22,010 bases of DNA, taken from Spirochaetaceae bacterium. Its GTDB lineage: Bacteria > Spirochaetota > Spirochaetia > Treponematales > Breznakiellaceae. Made by a program: the position numbers and the translations under genes. The stretch is taken from positions 1 to 22,010 of the forward strand of contig JAIRPU010000073.1 of assembly GCA_031256815.1 (NCBI GenBank). Direction: 5' to 3'. This document shows positions 1 through 7,385 of the stretch, in pieces. Position 1 is the stretch's first letter, and each line of letters opens with the position of its first letter. The notes beneath the pieces are model-generated. The model was not told the origin of the DNA, ran no database searches, and saw only the letters and a list, made by a program, of their open reading frames with translations.

Positions 1-120
1 CTGCCTGCGCGCACCCGCGCAGGCAGGGGCTGGCGATAAGACCGCGCGAAGCGCGGTCGGCCTGCGGCGGCACACGCGCCCCCCCCCCCACCCGCGCCGC
101 TTCGCGGAACGGGCGGGCAT
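1..120. repeat. GC-rich palindromic intergenic repeat block
   Basis: This non-coding stretch, cut by the window edge, holds a perfect 11-bp hairpin (arms 1-11 and 16-26, loop CACC) and a second perfect 8-bp hairpin (GACCGCGC at 40-47, loop GAA, GCGCGGTC at 51-58). An 11-base C run follows at 79-89. The 14-mer GCGCCGCTTCGCGG at 94-107 recurs at 21995-22008 at the other end of the window. The base composition differs sharply from the genes beside it. It resembles the repeat blocks at 17100-17550 and 21840-22010. No ORF, tRNA or rRNA is visible. Confidence 0.7.
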
Positions 121-203
121 GGAAAACAAGACTGCGCGCTGTCTGGACATCTTTTTCGTATAAATGTTACACTTAAAAGATATTTGAACAAAAAGGTATT
201 TTT

Positions 204-1685
204 ATGGAACAATTTAGCGCTGTAGTTGATAAAATCGATTCTTTTTTGTGGGGGCCATTTTTACTTGTATGGCTTTTACCGCTTACTCATATTTTTTTAA
301 CTTTTCGTACAGGTTTTATTCAACGTAAACTTGGACTGGGAATTAAACTTACACTAAAAAAAGATAAAGACGGTTCCGGCGATGTTTCCCAGTTTGGGGC
401 GCTTACAACAGCGCTTGCATCTACAATTGGTACAGGCAACATTATAGGCGTTGGCACGGCGATTGCCCGCGGCGGTCCAGGCGCAATACTTTGGATGTGG
501 CTTATGGGAGTTTTTGGCATTGCCACAAAATATTCGGAGAGTTTGATTGCGGTAAAGTACCGTGTGCGTACAGAAACCGGCAGTATGCTTGGCGGAGCAA
601 TGTTTGCGCTCGAACGCGGCTTAAAACTTAAGTGGCTTGGCATTTTGTTTGCCGTTTTTGCGGCGCTTGCTTCGTTTGGAATTGGCAACGGCGTACAATC
701 AAACGCGGTTGCCACGCTTTTACAGGAAACCGCCCCAATTGAACTCACCCTTACCGGAGTTACTGCCGGAGAAGTACAAACTCCGGTACATATCCCCCTG
801 AACATTACCCAGCTTGTAGCTGGCGGAATTATGGCTTTGCTTGTTGCAATGGTAATTCTTGGCGGAATTAAGTCTATTTCCACCGTTTGTATGGCGCTTG
901 TTCCGTTTATGGCAATTTTTTATATTGCAGGCTGTTTTATTATACTGGCGCTTAATCACGCGTTTGTAATTCCGGCGATTATTTCTATAGTAAAATCGGC
1001 GTTTAATCCAAACGCTGCGGCGGGAGGTTTTACTGGTTTTGCGGTAAGCAAAGCAATACAATTTGGATTTTCCCGCGGGCTCTTTTCCAATGAATCCGGC
1101 ATGGGTTCCGCGCCCATAGTAGCGGCGGCGGCAAAAACACGCAACCCTGTGCGTCAGGCGCTTGTCTCCAGCACCGGTACATTTTGGGATACGGTCATAA
1201 TATGCCTTTTAACCGGATTGGTTATAGTAAGTTCCGCGCTTGCAAATCCTTCAATATCACAGGGCGAAATAAACGGCAGCATACTCGTACACAAGGCGTT
1301 TGGACAGGTAGGCGGATTTGGGCCTTTTATATTGACCATAGCGCTAATAACCTTTGCGTTTTCCACAATACTGGGCTGGAGTTATTATGGCGAGCGCTGC
1401 ACAGAATATCTGCTTGGCTCTAAAGCGATTATGAACTATCGCGTTATTTTTGTTATCATAGTATTTGTTGGCGCCATTGCCCCTCTGGATTTAGCATGGA
1501 ATATTTCAGATATATTGAACGGGCTTATGACGCTGCCCAATATAGTGGCAATGTTTATGTTGAGCGGGGTTATTGCGGCGGAAACAAAAAAATACTTAAA
1601 AACTCCGGACGATATAAATATGATAGATACAGACCCCGTTCCACTGCGCGGGACTAGCGTTGCAGCAACAAAAGATGCAGGTTAA
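204..1685 (+). CDS. Alanine/glycine:cation symporter (AGCS family)
   Basis: A 493-residue integral membrane protein of the AGCS (AlsT/DagA) family, which imports alanine or glycine with Na+ or H+. The family signature is clear near residues 65-115: GALTTALASTIGTGNIIGVG, then a GGPGAILWMW segment and the KYSES stretch. A second conserved stretch (SRGLFSNESGMGSAPIVAAA) lies near residue 295. About ten hydrophobic helices span the protein, and the length fits the family. The ATG is preceded by AAAGGT at suitable spacing, so this start is good. It is monocistronic: it follows the repeat block and is followed by the separate promoter of rplU. I cannot choose between alanine, glycine or another small amino acid from sequence alone. 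Confidence 0.9.
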   Translation: MEQFSAVVDKIDSFLWGPFLLVWLLPLTHIFLTFRTGFIQRKLGLGIKLTLKKDKDGSGDVSQFGALTTALASTIGTGNIIGVGTAIARGGPGAILWMWLMGVFGIATKYSESLIAVKYRVRTETGSMLGGAMFALERGLKLKWLGILFAVFAALASFGIGNGVQSNAVATLLQETAPIELTLTGVTAGEVQTPVHIPLNITQLVAGGIMALLVAMVILGGIKSISTVCMALVPFMAIFYIAGCFIILALNHAFVIPAIISIVKSAFNPNAAAGGFTGFAVSKAIQFGFSRGLFSNESGMGSAPIVAAAAKTRNPVRQALVSSTGTFWDTVIICLLTGLVIVSSALANPSISQGEINGSILVHKAFGQVGGFGPFILTIALITFAFSTILGWSYYGERCTEYLLGSKAIMNYRVIFVIIVFVGAIAPLDLAWNISDILNGLMTLPNIVAMFMLSGVIAAETKKYLKTPDDINMIDTDPVPLRGTSVAATKDAG

Positions 1686-1697
1686 ATTAACATTGGC

Positions 1698-1726
1698 TTG
1701 ACAAAAAAAATGTGTAGAGTGATAAT
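1698..1726 (+). promoter_or_regulatory. sigma70-type promoter of rplU-prp
   Basis: TTGACA (1698-1703), a 17-nt spacer and GATAAT (1721-1726) give a near-consensus housekeeping promoter 28 nt upstream of the rplU start. Transcription would begin near 1733, leaving a short leader with the Shine-Dalgarno AAGGAAG (1744-1750). Confidence 0.8.
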
Positions 1727-1754
1727 CATTAAAGTTTTTTCTTAAGGAAGAATT

Positions 1755-2063
1755 ATGTACGCTGTTGTAGAGATAAATGGCAAACAGTATAAGGCGGAAA
1801 AAGGCAAAACCTTAAAAGTTGACCTTATTGCCGCCGAGCCAAATACAAAAATGGAAATAGACAAGGTTTTACTTGTTTCGGGCGATACGCTTTCTGTCGG
1901 AGCGCCTTATGTTAGCGGGGCAAAGGTCAGCGCGACTGTTGAATCGCATGGAAAAGACAAAAAAATAATAGTCTTTAAGTACATCCCCAAAAAAGATTAC
2001 AGGCGTAAACACGGGCACAGACAGCCGTATTCACTGATTAAAATCGACGACATTAAAGTTTGA
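1755..2063 (+). CDS. rplU: 50S ribosomal protein L21
   Basis: A 102-residue protein matching L21 over its whole length. It has the MYAVVEINGKQYKAEKGK start, the central VLLVSGDTLSVGAPYV strand region and the basic RRKHGHRQPYSLIKIDDI end, which contains the family signature. L21 binds 23S rRNA in the large subunit. The start is supported by AAGGAAG four nt upstream and by a strong promoter at 1698-1726. Its stop codon overlaps the TTG start of prp (TTGA), so the two are cotranscribed and probably translationally coupled. The usual third member, rpmA (L27), does not follow. Confidence 0.97.
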   Translation: MYAVVEINGKQYKAEKGKTLKVDLIAAEPNTKMEIDKVLLVSGDTLSVGAPYVSGAKVSATVESHGKDKKIIVFKYIPKKDYRRKHGHRQPYSLIKIDDIKV

Positions 2064-2392
2064 TAGCCGTTTCCGCCGGTTTTGACTCAAACGGGCTGCT
2101 CGTGCGCTGCCATGTTGAAGGCCACGCAAATGCCGCGCCGCGGGGCATGGACACTGTTTGCGCTGCGGTTTCTGTATTGTTGCGAAGTTTTGCCCGTTGC
2201 CTGGAGGGCCGCGCCGGAATAGACGCGAGCTTTTATGCGCCGGAGCGCGGTGTTTTTAACTTTGAATCCAAATACAGCGAAGCAGGCCGCGCTTTTTTGT
2301 TCGCGGCAGGCTGCTTCCTCTTTGAAGGGCTCTCTTCAATTGCGGAAGAATTCCCTCAATTCTGCAAGCTTAACGTTGAACATATAAAATGA
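2060..2392 (+). CDS. prp: Ribosomal-processing cysteine protease Prp (DUF464/YsxB family)
   Basis: A 110-residue protein of the Prp family. Prp removes the N-terminal extension of ribosomal protein L27 in many Firmicutes and related bacteria. The catalytic pair is visible: His in the EGHA motif (about residue 22) and Cys in DTVCAAVSVL (about residue 34). The Gly-containing loop between them (NAAPRGMD) is also typical. The start is TTG, overlapping the rplU stop by 4 nt, a common arrangement for this family. Normally prp sits between rplU and rpmA. Here it is followed 19 nt later by the end of a convergent peptidase gene, so its substrate gene is elsewhere. Confidence 0.9.
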   Translation: MIAVSAGFDSNGLLVRCHVEGHANAAPRGMDTVCAAVSVLLRSFARCLEGRAGIDASFYAPERGVFNFESKYSEAGRAFLFAAGCFLFEGLSSIAEEFPQFCKLNVEHIK

Positions 2393-2411
2393 ATCTTCCT
2401 GAATATTAAAT

Positions 2412-3686
2412 TTAGCCACTGTATTGCGCGGCAAGCAGCGCCATTACCTTTGCGCCGTCAAGAATATTATCTACAATGGCGTATTCATTTGGGTTATGCG
2501 CCGTGTCGTCGAGTTTTGACCATACAACGGCGTCTATACCCATGTTGCGAAGGAAGGACGCCACTGTTCCGCCGCCTATTCCCACCGGCTTTGGTTTAAT
2601 TCCAAGCGTTTCTTCAATTATGCCGGAAAGAGCGGTAACAAGCGGCGATTCTGTTGAAGTTGGCGGCGATTCAACACGCTGAACCGGTTCAAGCCGGATG
2701 CTAACCCCGTATTCTGTTTCTATGCCGTCCGCAACCTTCCGAACTTCATTTAAAACCTCCAAAGTAGAATAGCAGGGCAGTATCCTCATATCCATATAAA
2801 ACACATCTTCGCCCGGAATTGTATTAATGTTAGATACATTAGGCTCTTTTTTGCTCGGTTCAAAGGTTGAATAATCAGGTTCAAAAAGCGCATTCCGCAT
2901 ATTAAAACGCGCCAAAAGAGATTCACGCAAACGCAGCGCAAGCGCACAGCCCGCCAGAAACGCATTTGTTCCGGTATCCGGTCTGGAACCATGCGTTTGC
3001 CTGCCAATAGTGCTTAGTTTTAACCAAAGCAGATGTTTTTCGGCAACTTCTATGCCGGCGCCCAGGCTGTCGCCGCCGTCCGGTATAAGCGCAACATCTC
3101 CCGCTTTAAAAAGCGGCTTTGCGCCGGCGTGTGCAAGTTTTTTGTCCCGTTCTACAAGCGCCGCCATGCCATAAACGCTTCCACATTCTTCGTCTGCGGC
3201 AAATAACAGCTTTACTGTTTTTTGCGGGCAAACTCCAGCCGCTTTAAGCGCCAGCGCTGCAATTACAGACGAAACAAGCCCTTGCTGATTATCTTCCGCG
3301 CCGCGTCCGTATAATTTGCCGTCTTTTTCGCAAAGCTCCCAGGGGTTGCTTTGCCATAATTTTATTTCGCCAGGCGGTACTACATCAATATGACTTATAA
3401 ACCAAAGAGTGTCTTCTGATTGACCGCGCAAAACGGCAATCAGGTTTGGCCGCCTGCCGCCTACCGCATTGCTGTCGTCTATATCAATGCGTTCAAGCTC
3501 TGTAATTCCCTCTTTACGCAAAAAACATTCAAGCGCCTCGCATTTTTTTAGTTCACCTTCCCCTCCCGATTCCGGCGAGATAGCAGGGATAGAGGTTAAA
3601 AGCGTTTCCAGCTCTATGGCAAGCGCCCTTTTTGAATCTATAAAATTTATAATTTCTTTTTTTATTTGTGTATTCATCTGTATCAT
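2412..3686 (-). CDS. M20-family metallopeptidase/deacylase (ArgE/DapE/PepV-like)
   Basis: A 424-residue dizinc hydrolase of peptidase family M20. All family motifs are present: H99 and D101 in SHIDVVPPGE, the bridging D132 in GRGAEDNQQG, catalytic E166 and metal ligand E167 in AADEECGS, a later LIPDGGD aspartate, and the C-terminal TAHNPNEYAIVD histidine. A lid or dimerization domain lies roughly between residues 215 and 330. Family members cut acylated amino acids, succinyl-diaminopimelate or small peptides, and the sequence does not decide which. The protein has no signal peptide and should be cytosolic. The start at 3686 lacks a clear Shine-Dalgarno; an in-frame ATG three codons later (3677) is an alternative. 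It is divergent from tgt and convergent with prp. Confidence 0.88.
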   Translation of the reverse strand: MIQMNTQIKKEIINFIDSKRALAIELETLLTSIPAISPESGGEGELKKCEALECFLRKEGITELERIDIDDSNAVGGRRPNLIAVLRGQSEDTLWFISHIDVVPPGEIKLWQSNPWELCEKDGKLYGRGAEDNQQGLVSSVIAALALKAAGVCPQKTVKLLFAADEECGSVYGMAALVERDKKLAHAGAKPLFKAGDVALIPDGGDSLGAGIEVAEKHLLWLKLSTIGRQTHGSRPDTGTNAFLAGCALALRLRESLLARFNMRNALFEPDYSTFEPSKKEPNVSNINTIPGEDVFYMDMRILPCYSTLEVLNEVRKVADGIETEYGVSIRLEPVQRVESPPTSTESPLVTALSGIIEETLGIKPKPVGIGGGTVASFLRNMGIDAVVWSKLDDTAHNPNEYAIVDNILDGAKVMALLAAQYSG

Positions 3687-3714
3687 TGTAGTTCTTTTTT
3701 TTTTTAGTTACCAT
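3686..3714 (+). promoter_or_regulatory. Candidate tgt promoter giving a leaderless mRNA
   Basis: TTGTAG (3686-3691), 17 nt, TACCAT (3709-3714), then only 6 nt to the GTG start at 3721, so transcription would begin at or next to the start codon. The -35 is weak (TTG only). The M20-tgt gap is just 34 nt and contains an 11-T run. Confidence 0.4.
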
Positions 3715-3720
3715 AGTCAA

Positions 3721-4848
3721 GTGGAGCAAAAAAAATTCATTATAGAACACGAAGACAGCTCTTGCGCCGCGCGGACAGGAACCCTTAATCTGCCGAATGG
3801 CAAAGTTAAAACGCCTGTATTTATGCCTGTTGGAACAGCAGGCGCTGTAAAAGCGGTAAGTGCCGAAGCGCTTGCGAATATTGATTTTGAAATTATTCTT
3901 GGCAATACGTATCATCTTTTTTTACGGCCGGGCCCGGAGCTTGTAAATGAAGCAGGCGGACTTCATAACTTTATGAACTGGCAGCGTAATATTTTAACAG
4001 ATTCAGGCGGGTTCCAGATTTTTTCGCTTGCGCCGTTGCGAAAAATAAGTGAAGAAGGGGTTATGTTCCGGTCGCATACAGACGGCAGCGCTCATTTTTT
4101 TACACCCGAAAAAGCGGTTGAAATTCAAAAAGATTTAAACAGCGATATTCAAATGCAGCTCGATGTTTGCACCGCGTATAACACTGCTTTTGAAGATTCA
4201 AAAAACGCGCTGGAGGTTACAGAAAACTGGATGAAGCGCGCATGGAAGCGCTATAATCAATTAAAAGAAGAAGGATATGCCGGGCTTTTTTTTCCTATAG
4301 TTCAGGGGAATTTTTACAGGCCTCTAAGGGAACAAAGCGCCGCGTCTGCTTCAAAAATAGAAAGCGAAGGAATTGCAATAGGCGGGCTTTCTGTAGGAGA
4401 GCCTTTTGAAGTTTTTAATGAATTCCTTGCGTTTACCGCGCAGCTTCTTCCTAAAAATAAAGCGCGTTATGTAATGGGCATAGGAACTCCGCTTTATATA
4501 TTATCTGCGATAGAAAATGGAATAGATATGTTCGACTGCGTACTTCCCACACGGCTTGCAAGACACGGCGTCGCCATGACCTCCGCCGGAAATTTGAGCT
4601 TAAAAAAAGAAGCGTATATAAAAGATTTTTTACCGCTGGATTCAGAGTGCGGCTGCCATGTATGCGCAAAGTACAGCCGCGCATACATAAGGCATCTTTA
4701 CAAATCAAAAGAGATTCTATGCCCAATGCTGCTTAGCTATCACAATCTATACTATATGCGCAATCTTGTAGAAAACGCAAGAAACGCGATTGAACAAAAC
4801 CGCTTTCTTGAATTCAAACAAAACATATTAAAGGCAATGATTTTTTGA
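3721..4848 (+). CDS. tgt: Queuine tRNA-ribosyltransferase (tRNA-guanine transglycosylase)
   Basis: Tgt swaps guanine-34 of GUN-anticodon tRNAs for preQ1 on the way to queuosine. With a GTG start at 3721 the protein is 375 residues, the usual bacterial length. The homologous region starts at once (RTGTLNLPNGKVKTPVFMPV). The substrate-pocket motif DSGGFQ (D94) and the nucleophile aspartate in MFDCVLPTR are present. The zinc site is ECGCHVC plus the His of SYHNLYY (C-x-C-x2-C-x25-H). The open frame runs 84 codons further upstream, but that part is the antisense of the M20 gene and looks nothing like Tgt, so GTG 3721 is preferred. There is no Shine-Dalgarno; a -10-like TACCAT 6 nt upstream suggests a leaderless transcript. 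Confidence 0.95.
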   Translation: MEQKKFIIEHEDSSCAARTGTLNLPNGKVKTPVFMPVGTAGAVKAVSAEALANIDFEIILGNTYHLFLRPGPELVNEAGGLHNFMNWQRNILTDSGGFQIFSLAPLRKISEEGVMFRSHTDGSAHFFTPEKAVEIQKDLNSDIQMQLDVCTAYNTAFEDSKNALEVTENWMKRAWKRYNQLKEEGYAGLFFPIVQGNFYRPLREQSAASASKIESEGIAIGGLSVGEPFEVFNEFLAFTAQLLPKNKARYVMGIGTPLYILSAIENGIDMFDCVLPTRLARHGVAMTSAGNLSLKKEAYIKDFLPLDSECGCHVCAKYSRAYIRHLYKSKEILCPMLLSYHNLYYMRNLVENARNAIEQNRFLEFKQNILKAMIF

Positions 4849-4921
4849 CAATTCCTTGCGATTAGGCTTTGGCGCTTTTTATAAACCCTGTTTTAGATAT
4901 GGCGCGCCGGAGTTATTAACC

Positions 4922-4973
4922 GGCTTTGCCATGTTAATCATAAAAAGCGTTTTGTTGCTGCAAGGCCTTTTTA
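4922..4973 (+). terminator. Possible tgt terminator
   Basis: In the 129-nt gap between convergent tgt and the FKBP gene, GGCTTTGC can pair with GCAAGGCC (one G-U) and is followed directly by TTTTT. The loop is long (about 30 nt) and itself contains AAAA-GCG-TTTT. It is plausible but not a clean intrinsic terminator. An outer 7-bp repeat, TAACCGG/CCGGTTA, flanks it. Nothing else is evident in 4849-4977. Confidence 0.35.
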
Positions 4974-4977
4974 CCGG

Positions 4978-5658
4978 TTATTCACCTTCAATTTCGAGCA
5001 GTTCAACGTCAAAAATCAAGACGGAATTGGGCGGAATTTCTTCAACGCCGCTTTCTTCGCCATAGGCAAGCGCCGGAGGAATAAAAAACTTTGCCCTGCC
5101 GCCAACGCGCATAAGCTGAATCCCCTCCGACCATCCGGGAATAACCTGTTCAAGCGGAATTGTTGCCGGCTCTTCACGTTCACGCGAGCTGTCAAAAACG
5201 GTTCCGTCAGACAACATTCCGGTATAATGAACAACAACAGTGCTGTCTTTATGCGGCGCGGCGCCTTTGCCTTTGGTTATAACTTCATATTGAAGGCCGC
5301 TTTTTGTCGTTTGCACACCTTTCTTTTTTGCGTTTTCGGCAAGAAAAGACGTGCTTTTGGCCATATTTTCTTCTCTTTTCTGTTTTGAGGCAAGCTCCAT
5401 GGCCTTTTGAACCAGCTCTATCGCTTTATCCTGATTTAACGACTCTTTACCGGCAAGCGATTCGGAAATACCCCTGGCAAAGGCGTCAAAGTCAACCGAA
5501 AGTCCGGATTCCAGCATACTTTTAGCAATTAATATGCCCAAAGCATAACTAACTTCCTTGTTTTCAGAAAAGTCGCCGCTTTGCGTAAATCCAAAAACAG
5601 GCAAAAGCGCCAAAGCGCAGACAAAAATTTTTTTTCGCATTTTTACAGCATATAACAT
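4978..5658 (-). CDS. Secreted FKBP-type peptidyl-prolyl cis-trans isomerase (Mip/FkpA-like)
   Basis: A 226-residue prolyl isomerase and chaperone expected in the periplasm. It has a basic start and hydrophobic signal segment (about residues 7-25, KIFVCALALLPVFGF), with no lipobox. An FKBP_N-type helical dimerization region follows, starting near residue 33 (KEVSYALGILIAKSM) and continuing to about 110. The C-terminal FKBP domain has VVHYTGMLSDGTVFDSS, EQVIPGWSEGIQLM, PPALAYGEE and PPNSVLIFDVELLEI, so the catalytic pocket looks intact. Two starts are possible: ATG 5658, 8 nt after a TATATA box and thus possibly leaderless, or ATG 5640, which begins the signal peptide directly. Neither has a Shine-Dalgarno. 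It follows the TDT transporter by 33 nt and may share its transcript. Confidence 0.9.
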   Translation of the reverse strand: MLYAVKMRKKIFVCALALLPVFGFTQSGDFSENKEVSYALGILIAKSMLESGLSVDFDAFARGISESLAGKESLNQDKAIELVQKAMELASKQKREENMAKSTSFLAENAKKKGVQTTKSGLQYEVITKGKGAAPHKDSTVVVHYTGMLSDGTVFDSSREREEPATIPLEQVIPGWSEGIQLMRVGGRAKFFIPPALAYGEESGVEEIPPNSVLIFDVELLEIEGE

Positions 5659-5691
5659 TATCTGTTTATATAAAAGAGCCGTACTGCAAAA

Positions 5692-6618
5692 TTAAAATTT
5701 AAGCCAAAACCGGAAATACCTTATGTAATGCGCTATAACAAATAGAACCGCTGCAATAGCTATCCAAAAACTTACGGGGGTAAGCAGGGCAAAAAAATCG
5801 CAGTCTTGCGCAAAAAGAAAATTGTTCCCAGCCCTAAAAGCAAGCGCGCTTATAACATAAGGAAAAGTAAATGCGGCATAAGTTGGATAGAATTTTATCT
5901 TTAATAAAAAAATCATCATTACCGTAACATACAGGTAACTGATTAGCGCAATGGCCAGCATAATGTAAATAAGCGCCGGATTTCGCTGTTCCTGCGTAAA
6001 AGATTGAAAATACCCTACAATACACAGACTCATTGGGGCAGTGTATATCGCAATTGTTGGACGTGCCGGTTCAGGAAACGCCTTGATTTTCAACATACGC
6101 AGCACAACAAGAATCAGCGCTATAAAATAAAAAGCAAAACCAATGTAAAAAGCTATTTGTCCTATTGGCCGGGCATTCATGGCGGGCGCGCTTACACTTA
6201 CGGCAACTATACCCACAAAGGTTATAAACCAGCTTGGAAACACCGTGCCAAGTTTAAAGCCGATAATAAAGCGCTTAAAAAACAAAAGCATAATAAAAAT
6301 ATGCAACGCTATTGCCGCATACCACAAAACAAGCGCGATGGATTCATTCAGGTAATCTTTAATATACACGCAGAGCAGCATAAGCGCCATGGTCGAGGTA
6401 GGCAGTACGCTCAATGGGATGGGCGTTTTTAGTTCCGCGCCGGCGTGAGGAAAATGAAAAACCAGTTTAAGCAAAAATATAATCAATACAATGGCGGATA
6501 AAACGCCGCATAAGATTCGCAGCGAAGGCTGATTATTCTGGGCCAAAAGGTTCCCCAAAGCAGCAATAGCCAGAGACAAACCGCAAATAGCCATAGGTAT
6601 ACTTTTTATGAATTTCAT
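5692..6618 (-). CDS. TDT/SLAC1-family membrane transporter
   Basis: A 308-residue protein made almost wholly of hydrophobic helices, about nine or ten. The N-terminus (KSIPMAICGLSLAIAALGNL) is the typical opening of the tellurite-resistance/dicarboxylate transporter (TDT, TehA/SLAC1-like) family, whose members are anion channels or C4-dicarboxylate/malate exporters. The length fits. The substrate cannot be read from sequence. The start is well supported by AGGGGAA upstream, and only 11 nt separate it from the preceding C_GCAxxG gene, so the two are cotranscribed. Next to a redox-type Cys protein, an anion or organic-acid export role is possible, but this is inference. Confidence 0.75.
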   Translation of the reverse strand: MKFIKSIPMAICGLSLAIAALGNLLAQNNQPSLRILCGVLSAIVLIIFLLKLVFHFPHAGAELKTPIPLSVLPTSTMALMLLCVYIKDYLNESIALVLWYAAIALHIFIMLLFFKRFIIGFKLGTVFPSWFITFVGIVAVSVSAPAMNARPIGQIAFYIGFAFYFIALILVVLRMLKIKAFPEPARPTIAIYTAPMSLCIVGYFQSFTQEQRNPALIYIMLAIALISYLYVTVMMIFLLKIKFYPTYAAFTFPYVISALAFRAGNNFLFAQDCDFFALLTPVSFWIAIAAVLFVIAHYIRYFRFWLKF

Positions 6619-6629
6619 AACTGTTCCCC

Positions 6630-7208
6630 TTAAACAACTTTTAGATTTAATTCTCTTGCAATAATTTCGGCTGTTTTTTCGGCCATTTCACCGGTAAACG
6701 CGACACACTGCGCCTTGTGTTCGCCGCTTGCCATATCCATTCCTTTGGTGTGTATATGGCAGCATAAAACGCCTTTATGATTTTCTCTGAATTTTTCCTG
6801 CAGCTCAAATGCAAGTTCCATACATTTGGTGCTTTTGGGGTCTGTCGGGGTTGTAGGCGTGGTTCTTCCAAAGAAATATCCAAGGCACACAACCGCCCCA
6901 GAAACCGCGCCGCACATACACTTTGCCCGTCCCACGCCAACGGGAAAGCCCGAACCTGCCGAAACAAGCGCCTCCGGCATATCAGGGTCGATATTTTTTC
7001 TTACCGATGATATAATCGCTTCCGAACAGTAAAAGCCGCCAATTCTAAAAACTTCCTCTGCGTCATACTTTACCTGTTTAATGTTGATTTCTTTTTTCAT
7101 ACGATTTCCTCCAAATTTTGTTTTGTATTTATGGATATTCTCCATGTTTTTCAATTTTCCCATGGCAGGACACCCGCCGCCGCAGCAACACATTGTTTGT
7201 TTTTCCAT
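6630..7208 (-). CDS. C_GCAxxG_C_C family protein with Cys-rich N-terminal extension
   Basis: The core (residues 37-192) matches the C_GCAxxG_C_C family, redox-associated proteins of unknown function common in anaerobes. It has FYCSEAI (C61), KCMCGAVSGAV (C97, C99, the GCAxxG core), C108, C129, a CCH pair at 149-151 and C168. The family has no firmly assigned biochemical role; metal or cluster binding is an inference from the cysteines. Two in-frame starts exist, each with a good Shine-Dalgarno: ATG 7208 (AGGAG upstream) and ATG 7100 (GGAGG at 7108-7112, 7 nt spacing). The shorter 156-residue form is near the usual family length. The extra 36 residues begin MEKQTMCCCGGGCPAMGKL. The gene heads an operon with the TDT transporter and has its own promoter. 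Confidence 0.82.
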   Translation of the reverse strand: MEKQTMCCCGGGCPAMGKLKNMENIHKYKTKFGGNRMKKEINIKQVKYDAEEVFRIGGFYCSEAIISSVRKNIDPDMPEALVSAGSGFPVGVGRAKCMCGAVSGAVVCLGYFFGRTTPTTPTDPKSTKCMELAFELQEKFRENHKGVLCCHIHTKGMDMASGEHKAQCVAFTGEMAEKTAEIIARELNLKVV

Positions 7209-7218
7209 TTTTTCTCCT

Positions 7219-7240
7219 ATGCCGTTTTAAAATACGGCAT
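7219..7240 (-). promoter_or_regulatory. 5'-terminal hairpin/dyad abutting the ribosome binding site
   Basis: On the minus strand ATGCCGT and ACGGCAT form a 7-bp stem around an A/T-only loop. The predicted transcription start (about 7239) falls at the foot of the stem, and the Shine-Dalgarno AGGAG starts at its other foot. It may be an mRNA 5' stem-loop that controls stability or translation, or a DNA operator for a dimeric regulator. Confidence 0.55.
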
Positions 7241-7245
7241 ATCGA

Positions 7246-7274
7246 ATTACACAGCAAAACAACTTGCCTGTCAA
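7246..7274 (-). promoter_or_regulatory. Promoter of the C_GCAxxG-TDT operon
   Basis: On the minus strand TTGACA (7269-7274), exactly 17 nt and TGTAAT (7246-7251) give a strong sigma70-type promoter. It lies between the acsB terminator and the C_GCAxxG gene, so that operon is separate from the CODH/ACS operon. Confidence 0.8.
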
Positions 7275-7341
7275 CCCGCCGCATATAAAAATTCTCTGTT
7301 AGATTAAAATGATAAAACTGAATTTATTTGAGCGGCCTTAT

Positions 7342-7378
7342 AAACATAAACCCCGTGGCAAGCACGGGGTTTATGTTT
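7342..7378 (-). terminator. Hairpin terminator of the cooS-cooC-acsB operon
   Basis: A perfect 16-bp inverted repeat (arms 7342-7357 and 7363-7378, 5-nt loop) begins 7 nt past the acsB stop. Its GC core CCCCGTG/CACGGGG is flanked by A/T-rich outer pairs, so on the minus strand the stem ends in a T-rich stretch (TTTATGTTTATAA). The rest of 7209-7385 holds only the next gene's promoter and hairpin. Confidence 0.85.
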
Positions 7379-7385
7379 GGAAAAG

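Noticed and set aside
3469..3720. N-terminal extension of Tgt
   Set aside because: The frame is open but is the antisense of the M20 gene. Tgt homology begins just after GTG 3721 and the resulting length is normal.
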